Assembly (NCBI RefSeq): GCF_023898315.1
Contig: NC_064614.1
Span: 704,988,720-705,052,719, forward strand
Direction of reading: 5' to 3'
DNA length: 64,000 nucleotides
Origin: Schistocerca nitens
Taxonomy: Eukaryota > Arthropoda > Insecta > Orthoptera > Acrididae
In this document: positions 20,680 through 31,289 of the stretch, piece after piece
How the letters are laid out: every line of letters begins with the position of its first letter
Position numbering within the stretch: position 1 is the first letter of the stretch
Made by a program: the position numbers and the translations under genes
Notes under the pieces: generated by a model
What the model saw: only the letters and a program-made list of their open reading frames with translations
The model's database searches: none
Told to the model about the DNA's origin: nothing

Positions 20680-23600
20680 ATCTTCTTCTTCTTCTTCTTT
20701 TCCTTCAGCGTTTGTTCCACTTGCCTGCGGGGTCCACTACATGGGTCTGATGCCTCCATTTCATTCTATCACGGTCTGCATTTGGGTGGATGTTAACCCA
20801 TTTAAGCTCTTTGTGTATCACATCAGCCCAACGTTGCTTAGGTCGTCCTTTCAGTCTTCTGCCGACGACTTCAAGTATGTAACCTGCCTTGGCAATCGAG
20901 TCATCACTGGCGCCGCGTAAAACATGGCCAAACCATCAGAGACAACTCCCATACATCCTGTCTTGGATTGGTGCAACACCAAACTGTTTCCTAACGCTGT
21001 CATTGGAAATATGATCTAACTTAGTGAGGCCCGATGTCCAACTTAATGTCTTCATTTCCATTACACTTAAGCAACATTCTGTCTCATCTGTAGACAGCCA
21101 GAATTCACAACCATACCAGGCAACTGGTCAGATGGCAGTGCGATAGATTTTTTTATTTTAAATTATCTTTCATCCTGCAGTCGCAAGTGACTGCGGTTGT
21201 TGTTTGCCACTTCATCTAGGCTGCCTGAGTTCTGGTGTCGACCTCTTCGGTGAGTTGGCTGTCAACCAAGGTACTTAAACTTACTCACACGAGTCAGATC
21301 TTCACCATTAATCATGGTGGTTCCCATTTTATGTCTGTCTGATGTGTTCTCGGTTTTCTTCAAATTAAGGCACAAACTGTGTTGCATCAACCAGTCACTC
21401 CATTTTTTAGTTTGGCTCTGCAAATCAAGCTTGTTTTCTGCTGCCAGCATCACATCGTCAGCATAAAGTAGGGTCCATGGTAATTGGCTGGTGCAGATCA
21501 GCTGTCATGGTGTCCATTATGAGAATGAACAGAAGTGGTGATAATGCAGAACCTTGATGGACACCGACTATGACGGGGAAGTCCTTGGATAGCCCTGAGG
21601 TTGTGCATATAGTAACTGCACCCAGTTAATAAGCTGCTCTGGCACATCATGCCTTTGAAGTGCTAGCCAAATGAGACTGTGTGGCACCCGATCAAAGGCC
21701 TTTTCAAGATCCAGGAATGCTAGATGCAGCGGCTTGGCTTTCTCATGATGTTTCTCAACTAATAGTCTTGCAGCATGAATTGTGTCAGTTGTGCTGCAGT
21801 CTTCACAAATCCAGCTTGGTTTCTGGAAACCTGTATGATCTCATGGATCCTTTGGTCCAGAACACGTGCAAAGATTTTCATGGCGTGGCATGTCGGAAGT
21901 TCCATGCAGCTTTTCGCGGATATACAGAGAAGTTGCAGCATTAGAAAATTGCAGCGAAATGCAGGAATATCTGCAGTGGATAGGCACTTGGTGCAGGGAG
22001 TGGCAACTGACCCTTAACATAGACAAATGTAATGTATTGTGAATACATAGAAAGAAGGATCCTGTATTGTATGATTATATGATAGTGGAACAAACACTGG
22101 TAGCAGTTACTTCTGTACAATATCTGGGAGTATGTGTACGGAACGATTTGAAGTGGAATGATCATACAAAATTAATTGTTGGTAAGGCGGATGCCTGGTT
22201 GAGATTCATTGAGAGAGTCCTTAGAAAATGTAGTCCATCAACAAAGGAGGTGGCTTGTAAAACACTCGTTCGACCTATACTTGAGTATTGCTCATCAGTG
22301 TGGGATCCGTACCATGTCGGGTTGACAGAGGAGATAGAGAAGATCCAAAGAAGAGTGGCATGTTTCGTCACAGGGTTATTTGATAAGCGTGATAGCATTA
22401 CGGAGATGTTTAGCAAACTCAAGTGGCAGACTCTGCAAGAGTGGCGCTCTGCATCGCGGTGTAACTTGCTGTCCAGGTTTTGAGAGGGTGCGTTTTTGGA
22501 TGAGGTATTGAATATATTGCTTCCCCCTACTTATACCTCCCGAGGAGATTACGAATGTAAAATTGGAAAGATTCGAGCACACATGAAGGCTTTCTGGCAG
22601 CCATTCTTCCCGCGAACCATGCGCAACTGGAACAGGAAAGGGAGGTAATGACAGTGGCATGTAAAGTGCCCTCCGTCACACACCGTTGGGTGGCTTGCGG
22701 AGTATAAATGTAGATGTAGATGTAGAGAAGTTGAATTGGACGGTAGTTGGTGCATTCATCAGGGTTTCCCTTCTTCTTAAGATAGGCACAGCGGTGCTCC
22801 GTTGCCAATCAGTTGGTGTTCGTCCCTCATCAGTGATCTTGTTGAAGAATTCCATTAACCATTCGGCTGCCTTTCAATGATGGGAACACCATAACTCTGC
22901 TGGAATGTCATCTGGGCTGGTGGCTTTCCCAGACTTCATTTTCCTCAAAGCAGTCTTGACCTCTTCGACTGCAGTTTCTCTTGCGGGCCCTTCAACAGCA
23001 GGGCTGGTGGGTATTGGAGAATTAGGAAACATTTCTGTTGAGATCTTCTTGAAGTAGCTGCGCCATTGTTCTCTGACCTTCTTCCACTCAACCAGCAAAT
23101 TACCGGTCTCATCATTGACTCCGTGGAATCGAAGAACATCTTCCAAATTGCGATGTCTTGCTTCAGCGAGTCGAAAAGTCCTGCTCTCCTTCACGTGTGT
23201 CAAGTTTTCCTTATAGATAAGCATAACGTGAGGATTTGGTTGCTGCTATAACCTGTTTTGCATCTCTTCAGGCTGTTCTATATGCATTCTGTCACTCTGG
23301 TGTTTTATCGGCAGGAAACTCATGATACAATAGTTTCTTCGTGTGTACTGCGTCTTTGACGGTGTCATTCCAAAGCCACTTCTCTCTATCAATCCTCCAT
23401 TGTCCTGGTTTTGTTGTCCCAAGAGTTGCGTGTGCAGCTTCATGAGCAGATTCTTTCAGTTTCTCCCAGCTTTCTTCAACTGTGGTAACTGGTGGCAAAG
23501 TAATTCGGGCTATGATATCAGCTTTCTTATCCATGAATTTCCACCATTTGATTCTTGCAGGTCCTGTGCGATCTACATGCTTGTTTGTTGGCAACTTGAT

Positions 23601-24190
23601 TCGTAGCTTGCAGATCAATGGACAGTGTTGTGTCGCAACTGTTTCATAGGAGGTGACCTTTGCATCAAGCAAACCTTTGAGATCATGGCGTCTCTAGAGG
23701 ATATAGTTGATCTGCGTGGCATAAGTGCCGCTATAAAGCGTGATTAGATGTGATTTGCACAATTGTCAGAAATTGTTTAAGAAATTGAGGATACGCTGAC
23801 CATCGTCATTCTTTTCTCCGCATCTATGCCCACCGTGAGCAGTGTGTTCTTCCTTTCTGCACCGTATGCGCCCATTCAGATCACCAGCAATGATGATGTA
23901 ATCTTCTGTGGGCACTTCAGCAGTCTTTGCATCAAGCATCCTCCAAAAGGTGTCCTTGATGGAAGTTGCTTGGCCAGTTTGTGGAGCGTAGGCACTGAAA
24001 AAGTGGATTTTTCTGCCATCTGTGTTGTACAGAATATTCATCAGACGATCGTCATATATTTGCACTTCAGAGATGTTACCGTCAGACTTGGATGATACTA
24101 TAATGCCAGTGCCACTAGCCTGTCTGCGTGTGCTCTTATGATTTTAGTTGTGATATACTTGATCATGGTAGGCTACAGTAGGACATAAGC
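20680..24190 (-). mobile_element. RTE-type LINE, 5'-truncated and split by another LINE
   Basis: A minus-strand non-LTR retrotransposon. The 3' end has an (AAG)n-type tail, seen as TCTTCTTCTTCTTC on the plus strand at 20680-20698. Reading 5' to 3': endonuclease with FFSAYAPQTGQ and IIIAGDLNGRI (23800-24060); a linker with PGQWRIDREKWLWNDTVKDA (about 23390-23450); SRTFRLAEARHRNLEDVLRF and the RT entry ALRKMKSGKATSPDDIPAEL (22890-23220); CTNYRPIQL (22780); a break at 22733/21935 caused by an inserted LINE; QAGFVK; LAFLDLEKAFDRVP; LLYADDVMLAAENKL with intact YADD (21440-21475); SKFKYLG (21262); and the C-terminal RLKGRPKQRWADVI region near 20830. Many stops. The endonuclease start is missing, so the copy is 5'-truncated near 24190. 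Confidence 0.85.
21936..22723 (+). mobile_element. 5'-truncated LINE inserted into the RTE LINE
   Basis: A 788-bp plus-strand insertion flanked by identical 10-bp copies of AGAGAAGTTG (21926-21935 and 22724-22733). It carries the C-terminal part of a reverse transcriptase: WLRFIERVLRKCSPSTKEVA, LVRPILEYCSSVWDPYHVGL, then RRVACFVTGLF. The main open frame (22067-22483) is intact, followed by a UGA and then AFLDEVLNILLPPTYTSRGD. It ends in GTGGCTTGCGGAGTATAAAT with repeated GTAGAT. 5' truncation, a repetitive 3' tail and target duplication are the hallmarks of target-primed reverse transcription. CR1/L2/Jockey group; same family as the minus-strand fragment at 11356-12035. Confidence 0.9.
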
Positions 24191-24631
24191 CTGTAACCTC
24201 CTTGACCCAAATCATGTTTAAGAAATCGAAAAGATTTTGGTCAAAGAGAATAATAATGAAGTTCAGGAGGATTTTGAACATGAAGTGAATACAGATTGTG
24301 ATGATATATTTGGAGCTCTGCAGGAATGTTCAGAAGCAGAGACAGACAACAGTGAAGATGATGAAAGAAGTACTTGAGTAAAATGACCTTTACTATGTTG
24401 GCAGCAATAAAGACACAAAATTGAATAAAGTTCCACCATCATAGAGAATACTTTTTGGGGACTACAATATTGTTCAAAAGTTAACCAGACCTATAGGAGT
24501 GGCAAAAGCAGTGACAATGCATTTCGAATGCTAAAATTGTCTTATAGATGACAAAGTTTTGTCTTTTGTAATTTTGTATACAAATCAGTACTCTAAGAGT
24601 ATCAAAGTTTCATTTCAATGTGAGTGAGATG

Positions 24632-25123
24632 CAATGGCGGATACGTATGGGGGCTACGCACTGTCTCCTTGTGGGGTCACTCACATTTCCACCCAGCAAG
24701 CTTAGTCTGTTTGTCCTAGATCTGACTATCCTACTGCACACGCTGTACAAACTATTTGCTTGTCTTCCTGCATCTATCGCTACAGTAGAAAGAAGTTTTT
24801 CAACATTGCGGTGTACAAAGACATGGCTGAGGTCGACAGTGGAGGGGGATCGACTTAAAGGCTTAGCTTTGTTGAACACACACCCTGACATTGATTGTCT
24901 TATTGACGAGGTAATTAACCAATTTTCCAGTAAGAATAGCCACATAGAATTCGTCATTTAAGGAAGAGAACCACAATTGTAACTTTTTAATATCATAAGG
25001 TGGCATTGTCTTGTATATATGTATAATCAGTTTAAATAAAACTTTCTTAAACTTTACATGTGAAAAGGTAGCTCAAGATATCTTTAGTGCCCCCTCCTTG
25101 AGATTTTTCTGTATCCACCACTG
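24632..25123 (+). mobile_element. Short hAT element inside the piggyBac relic
   Basis: A 492-bp deletion derivative. Left end CAATGGCGGATACG and the reverse-complemented right end CAGTGGTGGATACAG form hAT-type terminal repeats. Flanking 8-mers GTGAGATG (24624-24631) and GCAAGATG (25124-25131) are an imperfect 8-bp target duplication (6 of 8). The insert keeps only the C-terminal hAT dimerisation domain: LLHTLYKLFACLPASIATVE, RSFSTLRCTKTWLRST, LKGLALLNTHPDI (24720-24890), then a stop near 24960. It has lost the catalytic core and could only have moved in trans. Confidence 0.85.
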
Positions 25124-25158
25124 GCAAGATGTAAAACTGGAAGATGTTATTGATGATC

Positions 25159-25179
25159 GGGGGGGGGGGGGGGGGGGGT
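25159..25179 (+). repeat. Poly-G run (21 G)
   Basis: Uninterrupted G run inside the piggyBac relic shortly after the hAT insertion. It could be replication slippage or an assembly artefact. Confidence 0.95.
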
Positions 25180-26329
25180 TGCTGGGCTGATGGGGACAGG
25201 ATTGAAAAATATGAACATAAAGTGTTTCAGGTTCGTTATGTGGTGCCTTAAATTTAATAATCGGGTGAATCGTGATGAAAGGAAACTATTAAAGAAGATA
25301 AAAGCTATTCAGGAAATATTTTCTATGTGTGAACAGAAATGCCAGAAATCCTATAACCTCAGAGAAAATGTTACAGTAGATGAGAAACTGGAAGGATTCT
25401 GTGGAAGGTGCAGTTTTTGCCATATATATGAGCACCCAGCACATCAAACAAATGTGGAATTAAGGCATGTGCTCTTGTTGTGGACTCCAACGTATTTTAC
25501 CTGTATCATATGGAAACCAGAAAGATTATTATACCATGGAAACAATAAAAATTTGGATGTTATTCTGTGAGTGTGTGAAACTATTTATCAGTTAGGTCAG
25601 AATGGGACAACAGACAACTTGTTTACCAGTATTGGCTTGATAGGAGAATTAGGAAGCAAAATGCTGTCTTTTGTTGAGACAATGAAGAAAAACAAGCATC
25701 AGATTCCTCTGGAGTTTGTTACCAGTGGAGGAAGGGCTGTCTAAACTTTCCTTTTTGGCTCCAAAAAAGGCTGTACTCTTAGTTTTCTGTGTTTCTAAAA
25801 AGGGGAAGTGTATAATCCTGGCATCATATTAGCATGAAGATAATTCAGTATATGCTGACACTAGATATAAACAAAAACCATCCATTGTAACAATGTGTAA
25901 TAGCACTAAAGATGGAGTCAACAATATGTACAAGGTGATTACCTTGTACGGTGTGGCAACAATGAGAGTTGTATCAGAAGAAAATAATTCCTGAAACAAC
26001 TATCTCATGCATTAGTTTTGCCTCACTTAGTTCGAAGAAACTTGGATATCTCAGGAATTCCCAGAGATCTTCAACTGAAGATAGAACATTGTAGGTGAAC
26101 ATGTGAAGAAGCAGCAGAAGACAAACACACAAACAAAGAAAAAGGAACTAGGAACAAGAGGAAAAGGTGTAGTTCTGCACAGTAAAGAGAAAACTGACAA
26201 AATATTGTTGCAAAATGTGTTAAAAGCTAATCCACAATGAAACTTTTTGCTCTGACTGTCGTAAAATTTCTGAAATGTACCGCAGTCCGAAAGTGTCAAT
26301 GAGACAAATGAGTAATATAATTGTTGTTG

Positions 26330-26590
26330 TGCTCTAATGTCATCTTTGTCTTTCTGTAAAGATATTTGCCATTTAGAAAGAGTGTAATTAGTGAAATGTA
26401 ATAAAGAAGCAAGTGAAAAAGTGTCATTGTTGTCAGTTGTTATCACAATCCAAGACTGATGATAAGAAAAATAAATGATTAATATTTCTGTTGTTGCTGT
26501 GCTTTTATGTCATCTTTGTCTTTCTTTAAAGATATTTTCTCTGTATAATGTGTTTTGTGAGTGAAATTTAATGAATAATCAAATAAATAA
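26330..26590 (+). repeat. Diverged direct repeat, ~169-bp period
   Basis: TGTCATCTTTGTCTTTCTGT at about 26337 recurs as TGTCATCTTTGTCTTTCTTT at about 26506. Both are preceded by GTTGTTG-type sequence and followed by AAAGATAT and later GTGAAAT.. AATGAA. It lies in the presumed 3' untranslated part of the piggyBac relic. Confidence 0.7.
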
Positions 26591-26700
26591 TTCTCATGAC
26601 TTTCGTACATAATGTATTACTTGCTGTCTGGTTAATTGGTTTCAATCACGATTTGATTTATTTTAACAAAACCTACCATCGGTTCTTGGTAGATCAACAT

Positions 26701-26883
26701 TATAATAAATGAAAAGCACCAGTTTGCTTTTGTTCTGCAATATTTTATTGTGTTAACCGGTTTTCAGCGTACAAGGCCATCTTCAGACATGTCTGAAGAT
26801 GGCCTTGTAAGCTGAAAACTGGTTAACACAATAAAAGTAATATTGCAGAACAAAAGCAAACTGATGCTTTTCATTTATTATTG
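26701..26883. repeat. Foldback (hairpin) element
   Basis: Near-perfect ~91-bp inverted repeats meeting at the palindrome CAGACATGTCTG (centre ~26793). Arms contain GCTTTTGTTCTGCAATATT, TTGTGTTAACCGGTTTTCAG and AAGGCCATCTTC, then the reverse. Only about five positions differ between the arms. No coding capacity. Confidence 0.92.
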
Positions 26884-26927
26884 ATTTATTTGTTTAGGCC
26901 TACTAGTAAGTAGGTATAATATATCAG

Positions 26928-26990
26928 CACTCTAGGCTGATGACCTTGCTGTTTGATCCCCTCTCCCAAAACAACCAACCAACCAATCAG
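26928..26990 (+). repeat. SINE 3' tail fragment
   Basis: GGCTGATGACCTTGCTGTTT then GATCCCCTCTCCC and CAACCAACCAACCAA. It matches, from memory, the 3' end of a tRNA-derived orthopteran SINE related to the copies at 42870 and 57881. The head is missing. Confidence 0.55.
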
Positions 26991-27429
26991 CACTATAAAT
27001 GTATTTAGGTGCAAAAAAGGAAATTTTATTTATTTTACTCATGTTGAGTACTCTGTGAAAGCATATTTGGGACATTGTGTTTTAACTATAATGCTTATTA
27101 TTATATGGTAATGGTGAGACATACTTCTCCCTCCTCAGCTGACTATCAAGGCAAGATTTTACTGCACTGGTTCCTTCAAGAAGCTCATGAGCAAAGCCAC
27201 CCATTATTATATTCGTAATAGAGCTAATTCTGTTTCTCAAAAGATCTTGCTGTTAACAGAAAAAAATATATTTTCCAGAATATGTGCAAGTAACAGTTTT
27301 CCTCTACCTTCCAGGATTAGTTTTCGGTATGGGTGTAGTAATGTTATCTTCATTAAAAGATCACTAGTACTGCGCCAAATTTATAACTACGGTCTCAAAT
27401 AATCAAAGCACCACTCATTGTATATGTGA

Positions 27430-27830
27430 AACACACACACACGTGCACGTGGAGTGGGTGAGACGAGGAGGAGAAGGAAGGGGTGAAGGCATAGGAGGCT
27501 TACAAGTGGTAGGGAAAGACACCAAAGGAACAGGGTAGGAATGTAGCACCGGTGAGACTGTCACGATGCAAGCAGATTGCTTGTGACACACTGTGAAGTA
27601 GAGGAGTGGGTTGAAAGGTGGGGAGAGGACTATAGGACAGAGCAAGGAGGAGACTGTAAAGTGAACAGCATGGAAGGAGAGTAGTGGAGTGTAGTGGGAT
27701 GCATGAGGAAAGGGTGAAGGTTGGCGCAGGACAATAGTTTATGGAGATAGAGGTCAGAAGAATTGCAGGATCGAAGAAAGTGCAATTCCAAGCTATGTAG
27801 TTCACAGAAGATAGTATGAGAGAAAGGAAG
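27430..27830 (-). pseudogene. Penelope-like element 3' fragment
   Basis: A purine-rich plus strand whose minus strand reads as the Pro/Ser/Leu-rich post-GIY-YIG part of Penelope-like elements (WNCTFFDPAILLTSISINY, CIPLHSTTLLPCCSLYSLLL), ending in a CA-rich segment near 27430. No RT or GIY-YIG core remains. Confidence 0.55.
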
Positions 27831-30442
27831 AGGAGAGGTTGGGGAGGGGGGGTTAAATCTGGCGTGAAGTTAAGCTGTTGTGGTCAGTGGCCTGTTCTGT
27901 CATTTGTTGGTCAGTTTTGCTGTGGCAGCAATTTGGCTGTTCTCTTTTATTCCTATACACAACTGGTTAATGGTTATGCCTCATAAGGACTGTAGTAGTG
28001 TTGGTAAATGAAATGACTGTTTTACACAGGTGCTTGTGCAAATGTAATTGTAGAGGTAGAGCTGCAAATGGGCCCATTGCTTATGTCACATCTCCGTGAA
28101 ACATGAAATGGGAACATCACTCGAAGGGAAATACTTGAGAAACAGTGGAGTGCATCCTAAGTTGGCCCCATCAAATCAGGAAGAGAATAATTGAACATAA
28201 ATGAAAACAAAATGTCTGGAAAATAAAAGTCAAATCAAGCAGACATTAAGACATCTCTGACGTCAGAGGAGAACAATACTGTGATGTATAATGAGATCTG
28301 CCTGAATGACTCAGCAAGTCTTCATTTTTTCCATTTCAGATTTGGATTTTGTAATTTATAGAAGGGAAATGGGGGAAGGAGAAACCTCACTGATAAGCAG
28401 CTCCCATACTACAGTGGAGCATAATTAATTTCACTGTGAAGACTTCCATACAACTTGGTTGGAAGTGTCAATGACAATATGCAGATTATACTGTGGCCAC
28501 ATCAGGTACCTTTTTATGTTGTTATGTGACTACCCACAGCAGTGTAAATGTGATGCCAACCTGATAGTGGTACATTCTTGTAGATACACATTCTTGGCCA
28601 ATCTGAGTAAGGCGCTGAATCTGAACACTCCCCCACTTCTGAAAGTGGTTTTTATCATAATATTTAATGACATGTGCTGTGGTACATCACAGATGGCGTT
28701 AGGATTGTGCCTCTCCGTACAGTCTCAGCCCAGGAGGATCTCTACATTGTCGTCCTCCTTACCCTGAAATCCTCATCTCTTGACATTGTTACTGACCATG
28801 ATTCCATGGGTTAGCAATATATTACCACCAGCGCCTTTGACACCCAAAATAACCCCCCACCCCCAACTAAGTCACCTTCTCCAAGCCTACAATAAACATT
28901 CCTTGAGTAACACCCTATATGCTCAGGTTCTCCAACACTGCCTGTTTCAATTTATTCATTAACTTGGCTGTCAGATAGGTGGAAAGTCACTGACTTTTTA
29001 ACTTTCCACACCATTATTGCTATCAAAGCACTTTGTGACTGGAGGAACTGATGGTCAGGCAGTGTAATCCCTTAACACACTAGTCTATGTCATCATCATC
29101 ATCATCATCATCACAGTCATTATGACTTGTCATGGTTTGCTAGTGGTTAGGCCAGATGGTCAGCCATGGCCTTGCTGAAGGAACCATCCTGGCCTTTGTC
29201 GTAAATGGTTTAGAAAAGCCTTAAGAAAATCTCAATCAGGATTCTTGGACACAGGAAAACCCACCTTTCAAAATCTGAAGTCAGTGTCGTAACAACTGCA
29301 ACTGTCTCATTTGGTTATCTACAGTACAATATTCTCTTGGGAACATATGCAGTTTGCACCAAATATCTTATAACAGAAACATGTTTACCACTGCACACAC
29401 TATGGCCACCCACTGGTGACTCCACAACCACAAACATGCAAATTTCCTTGCTCTTCCTTCAGTGGAGTCAGCATCCCCCCGATGAGGGAGATGTTGACCT
29501 CAAGAGAATTATAAGACATCACCATTGTGCACTGTAGATCTTGGCACATTTGCTTGTGAAAGCATTACATTGTGATTATTATTGTACTATGACAGGATGT
29601 TGTATTTGTCCCAGTTTGTTATTACCCCTACTCTGAATCCTCTCAGTAATCTTAAATTGCAAAGTGTGCATTTCTTATGAAGCTGCCTTTTTAAATAGAT
29701 TTCTTTTAGTATTATTTTTCATCTGCTTGTGTAATTTATTATAAGCTTTTGTTCCTTGGCAGATAATGCTGTTTTGAGTTTTTGTTTGTTTTTCTTTTGT
29801 AATGCAAGTCCAAATTGGCTCCTGTTCCATCAATTCTAGAATACAGGAAAGTACTTGGCCACAACCAGTGTGTGTTCAGAAGATATCAGTCAAACTTTGA
29901 CATAATCACTCCACTGTAGTGACACATTTACGTCAACAAAAATATACAAGACCATTCCCATTACAAAGGAACTGTATGTTGTGACATATTATTTCATAGC
30001 TATTTTTGACCTTGGGTCTGTGTCCTTATATTGGAACTAGATTCACAAATTCAGTCAAGTCAGTGGTAACATTGGCAATTTACTATTAACTATCATTCCA
30101 CCAAAAGGTAAAAGTGATGAAACTCCTGTCCTGTCACATGCAAAAGACAGAGAAATGTTATCCATGGGAAGAACAAATTCAGGTGTGTGCAGACATACTG
30201 CTTTGTAGGCTTCTCCCTGTAACTGAACTTAACTAGTACAATACGCAGCAACAGTCTTAATCCTTTTGCTGTAACTTGTGCATAGTATTGTCTGGTTGAC
30301 TACAAGAATAGAACTGTAGAAAACTGCTGTTTCACTGCCACTGAATTAAATTATTTTGGTTAAAATTGTCACTGCATAAGGAAAGCGAGCAGTCCAGAAT
30401 CTTTCATGATGTCGTAAAATAATAATTCCTCTACCCATACTC
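27831..30442. other. No recognisable gene; one ATC microsatellite
   Basis: About 2.6 kb without a recognised protein or transposon. A CAT/ATC trinucleotide run lies at 29088-29113. Short open runs at 28459-28767 and 28780-28962 (plus) have no family resemblance that I can see. Confidence 0.4.
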
Positions 30443-30445
30443 CAA

Positions 30446-30887
30446 TAGTCCAGTCAAATCGCAGAAATACCTTGCAAAAGGTGGGGTAGACGAGTTTATT
30501 TTTTCAACTCGTTCATATGGTTGGAAATATTAGAAAACCGAGTTTTGCCAACAAAATTTCGCTTGGGAAAACTTTCTGCTGTCAAAAAACTTGGAAAATT
30601 TCGGCCTTTTTTCCGTTTTTTCAAAATATCTCAGTTTCATTTGCTCCTATCGCTTTAACGTCTATTTTCTTTTTTAAGGAGCACAAAATTCTCTACAAAC
30701 TTGATTCTTGCCATTTTTTTTATTCCCAATATCTAAGGCGCTACAGCGCCTCAAAAAATACCAATTTTTCAAATTTTGAGCATAGTGGCAAGTTACCTTA
30801 TTTTTGAACACTATTTTTTCAGTTTCTGTTTGTGTAGTATAAATACATTATACATCATGTTATATGTTGGAATATACCACCTCACTT
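30446..30887 (+). repeat. Left long terminal inverted repeat
   Basis: Begins TAGTCCAGTCAAA, contains CCTTGCAAAAGGTGGGGTAG, an internal mini-palindrome GGCGCTACAGCGCC (about 30738-30751), and ends near CCACCTCACT. It pairs with 32943-33393 with a small indel near the outer end. Confidence 0.93.
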
Positions 30888-31074
30888 TCAAGTATTTAAT
30901 TTCTCTGTGTGCATCATGAGGATTGCTGGGCACCCAACTATTGTGATTCTTACATCACTACCTGAAGTTCACTATGGGCCACCTCAGCCTTGGTATTTGT
31001 AAAACTATAAATATAAAAATATATCATTAAGACACACACACACATACACACGCACACAAAATAAATAGTCTCAG

Positions 31075-31222
31075 CGCTACGGTCGCAGGTTCGAATCCTG
31101 CCTCGGGCATGGATGTTTGTGATGTCCTTAGGTTAGTTAGGTTTAACTAGTTCTAAGTTCTAGGGGACTAATGACCTCAGCAGTTGAGTCCCATAGTGCT
31201 CAGAGCCATTTGAACCATTTTT
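31075..31222 (+). mobile_element. 5'-truncated tRNA-derived SINE
   Basis: Flanked by identical 12-bp AAATAGTCTCAG copies (31063-31074 and 31223-31234). Starts CGCTACGGTCGCAGG, has a polymerase III B box GGTTCGAATCC (about 31089-31099), and ends AGTGCTCAGAGCCATTTGAA followed by CCATTTTT. The A-box half is missing. Truncation at the 5' end plus the target duplication shows LINE-type mobilisation. It is inserted between the left repeat and the 3' end of the nuclease-like gene. Confidence 0.92.
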
Positions 31223-31289
31223 AAATAGTCTCAGGAAACTGAACTATTATTAGCTGCAATAGGCAACCTAATTAGGTAGGTAATTATTC

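Larger units (their letters stand above)
24200..26100 (+). mobile_element. piggyBac-like transposon relic, split by a hAT element
   Basis: piggyBac-type DDD transposase remnant on the plus strand. The N-terminal part (24230-24620) has an acidic segment, EVNTDCDDIFGALQECSEAE then TDNSEDDE, followed by GDYNIVQKLTRPIGVAKAVT. After the inserted hAT element the frame resumes with FRFVMWCLKFNNRVNRDERK, LLKKIKAIQEIFSMCEQKC, VTVDEKLEGFCGRCSF (first catalytic Asp in VDE) and NGTTDNLFTSIGL, equivalent to TMDNWFTS with the second Asp. Next comes SFVETMKKNKHQIPLEFVTS (about 25675-25730), then KDGVNNMYKVI near 25910 for the third Asp block. Premature stops occur in both parts. Terminal inverted repeats (TTAA-flanked) were not found. 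Confidence 0.8.

Noticed and set aside
29088-29113. CRISPR-like or regulatory array at the CAT repeats
   Set aside because: A simple ATC trinucleotide microsatellite; no spacer structure anywhere in the window.
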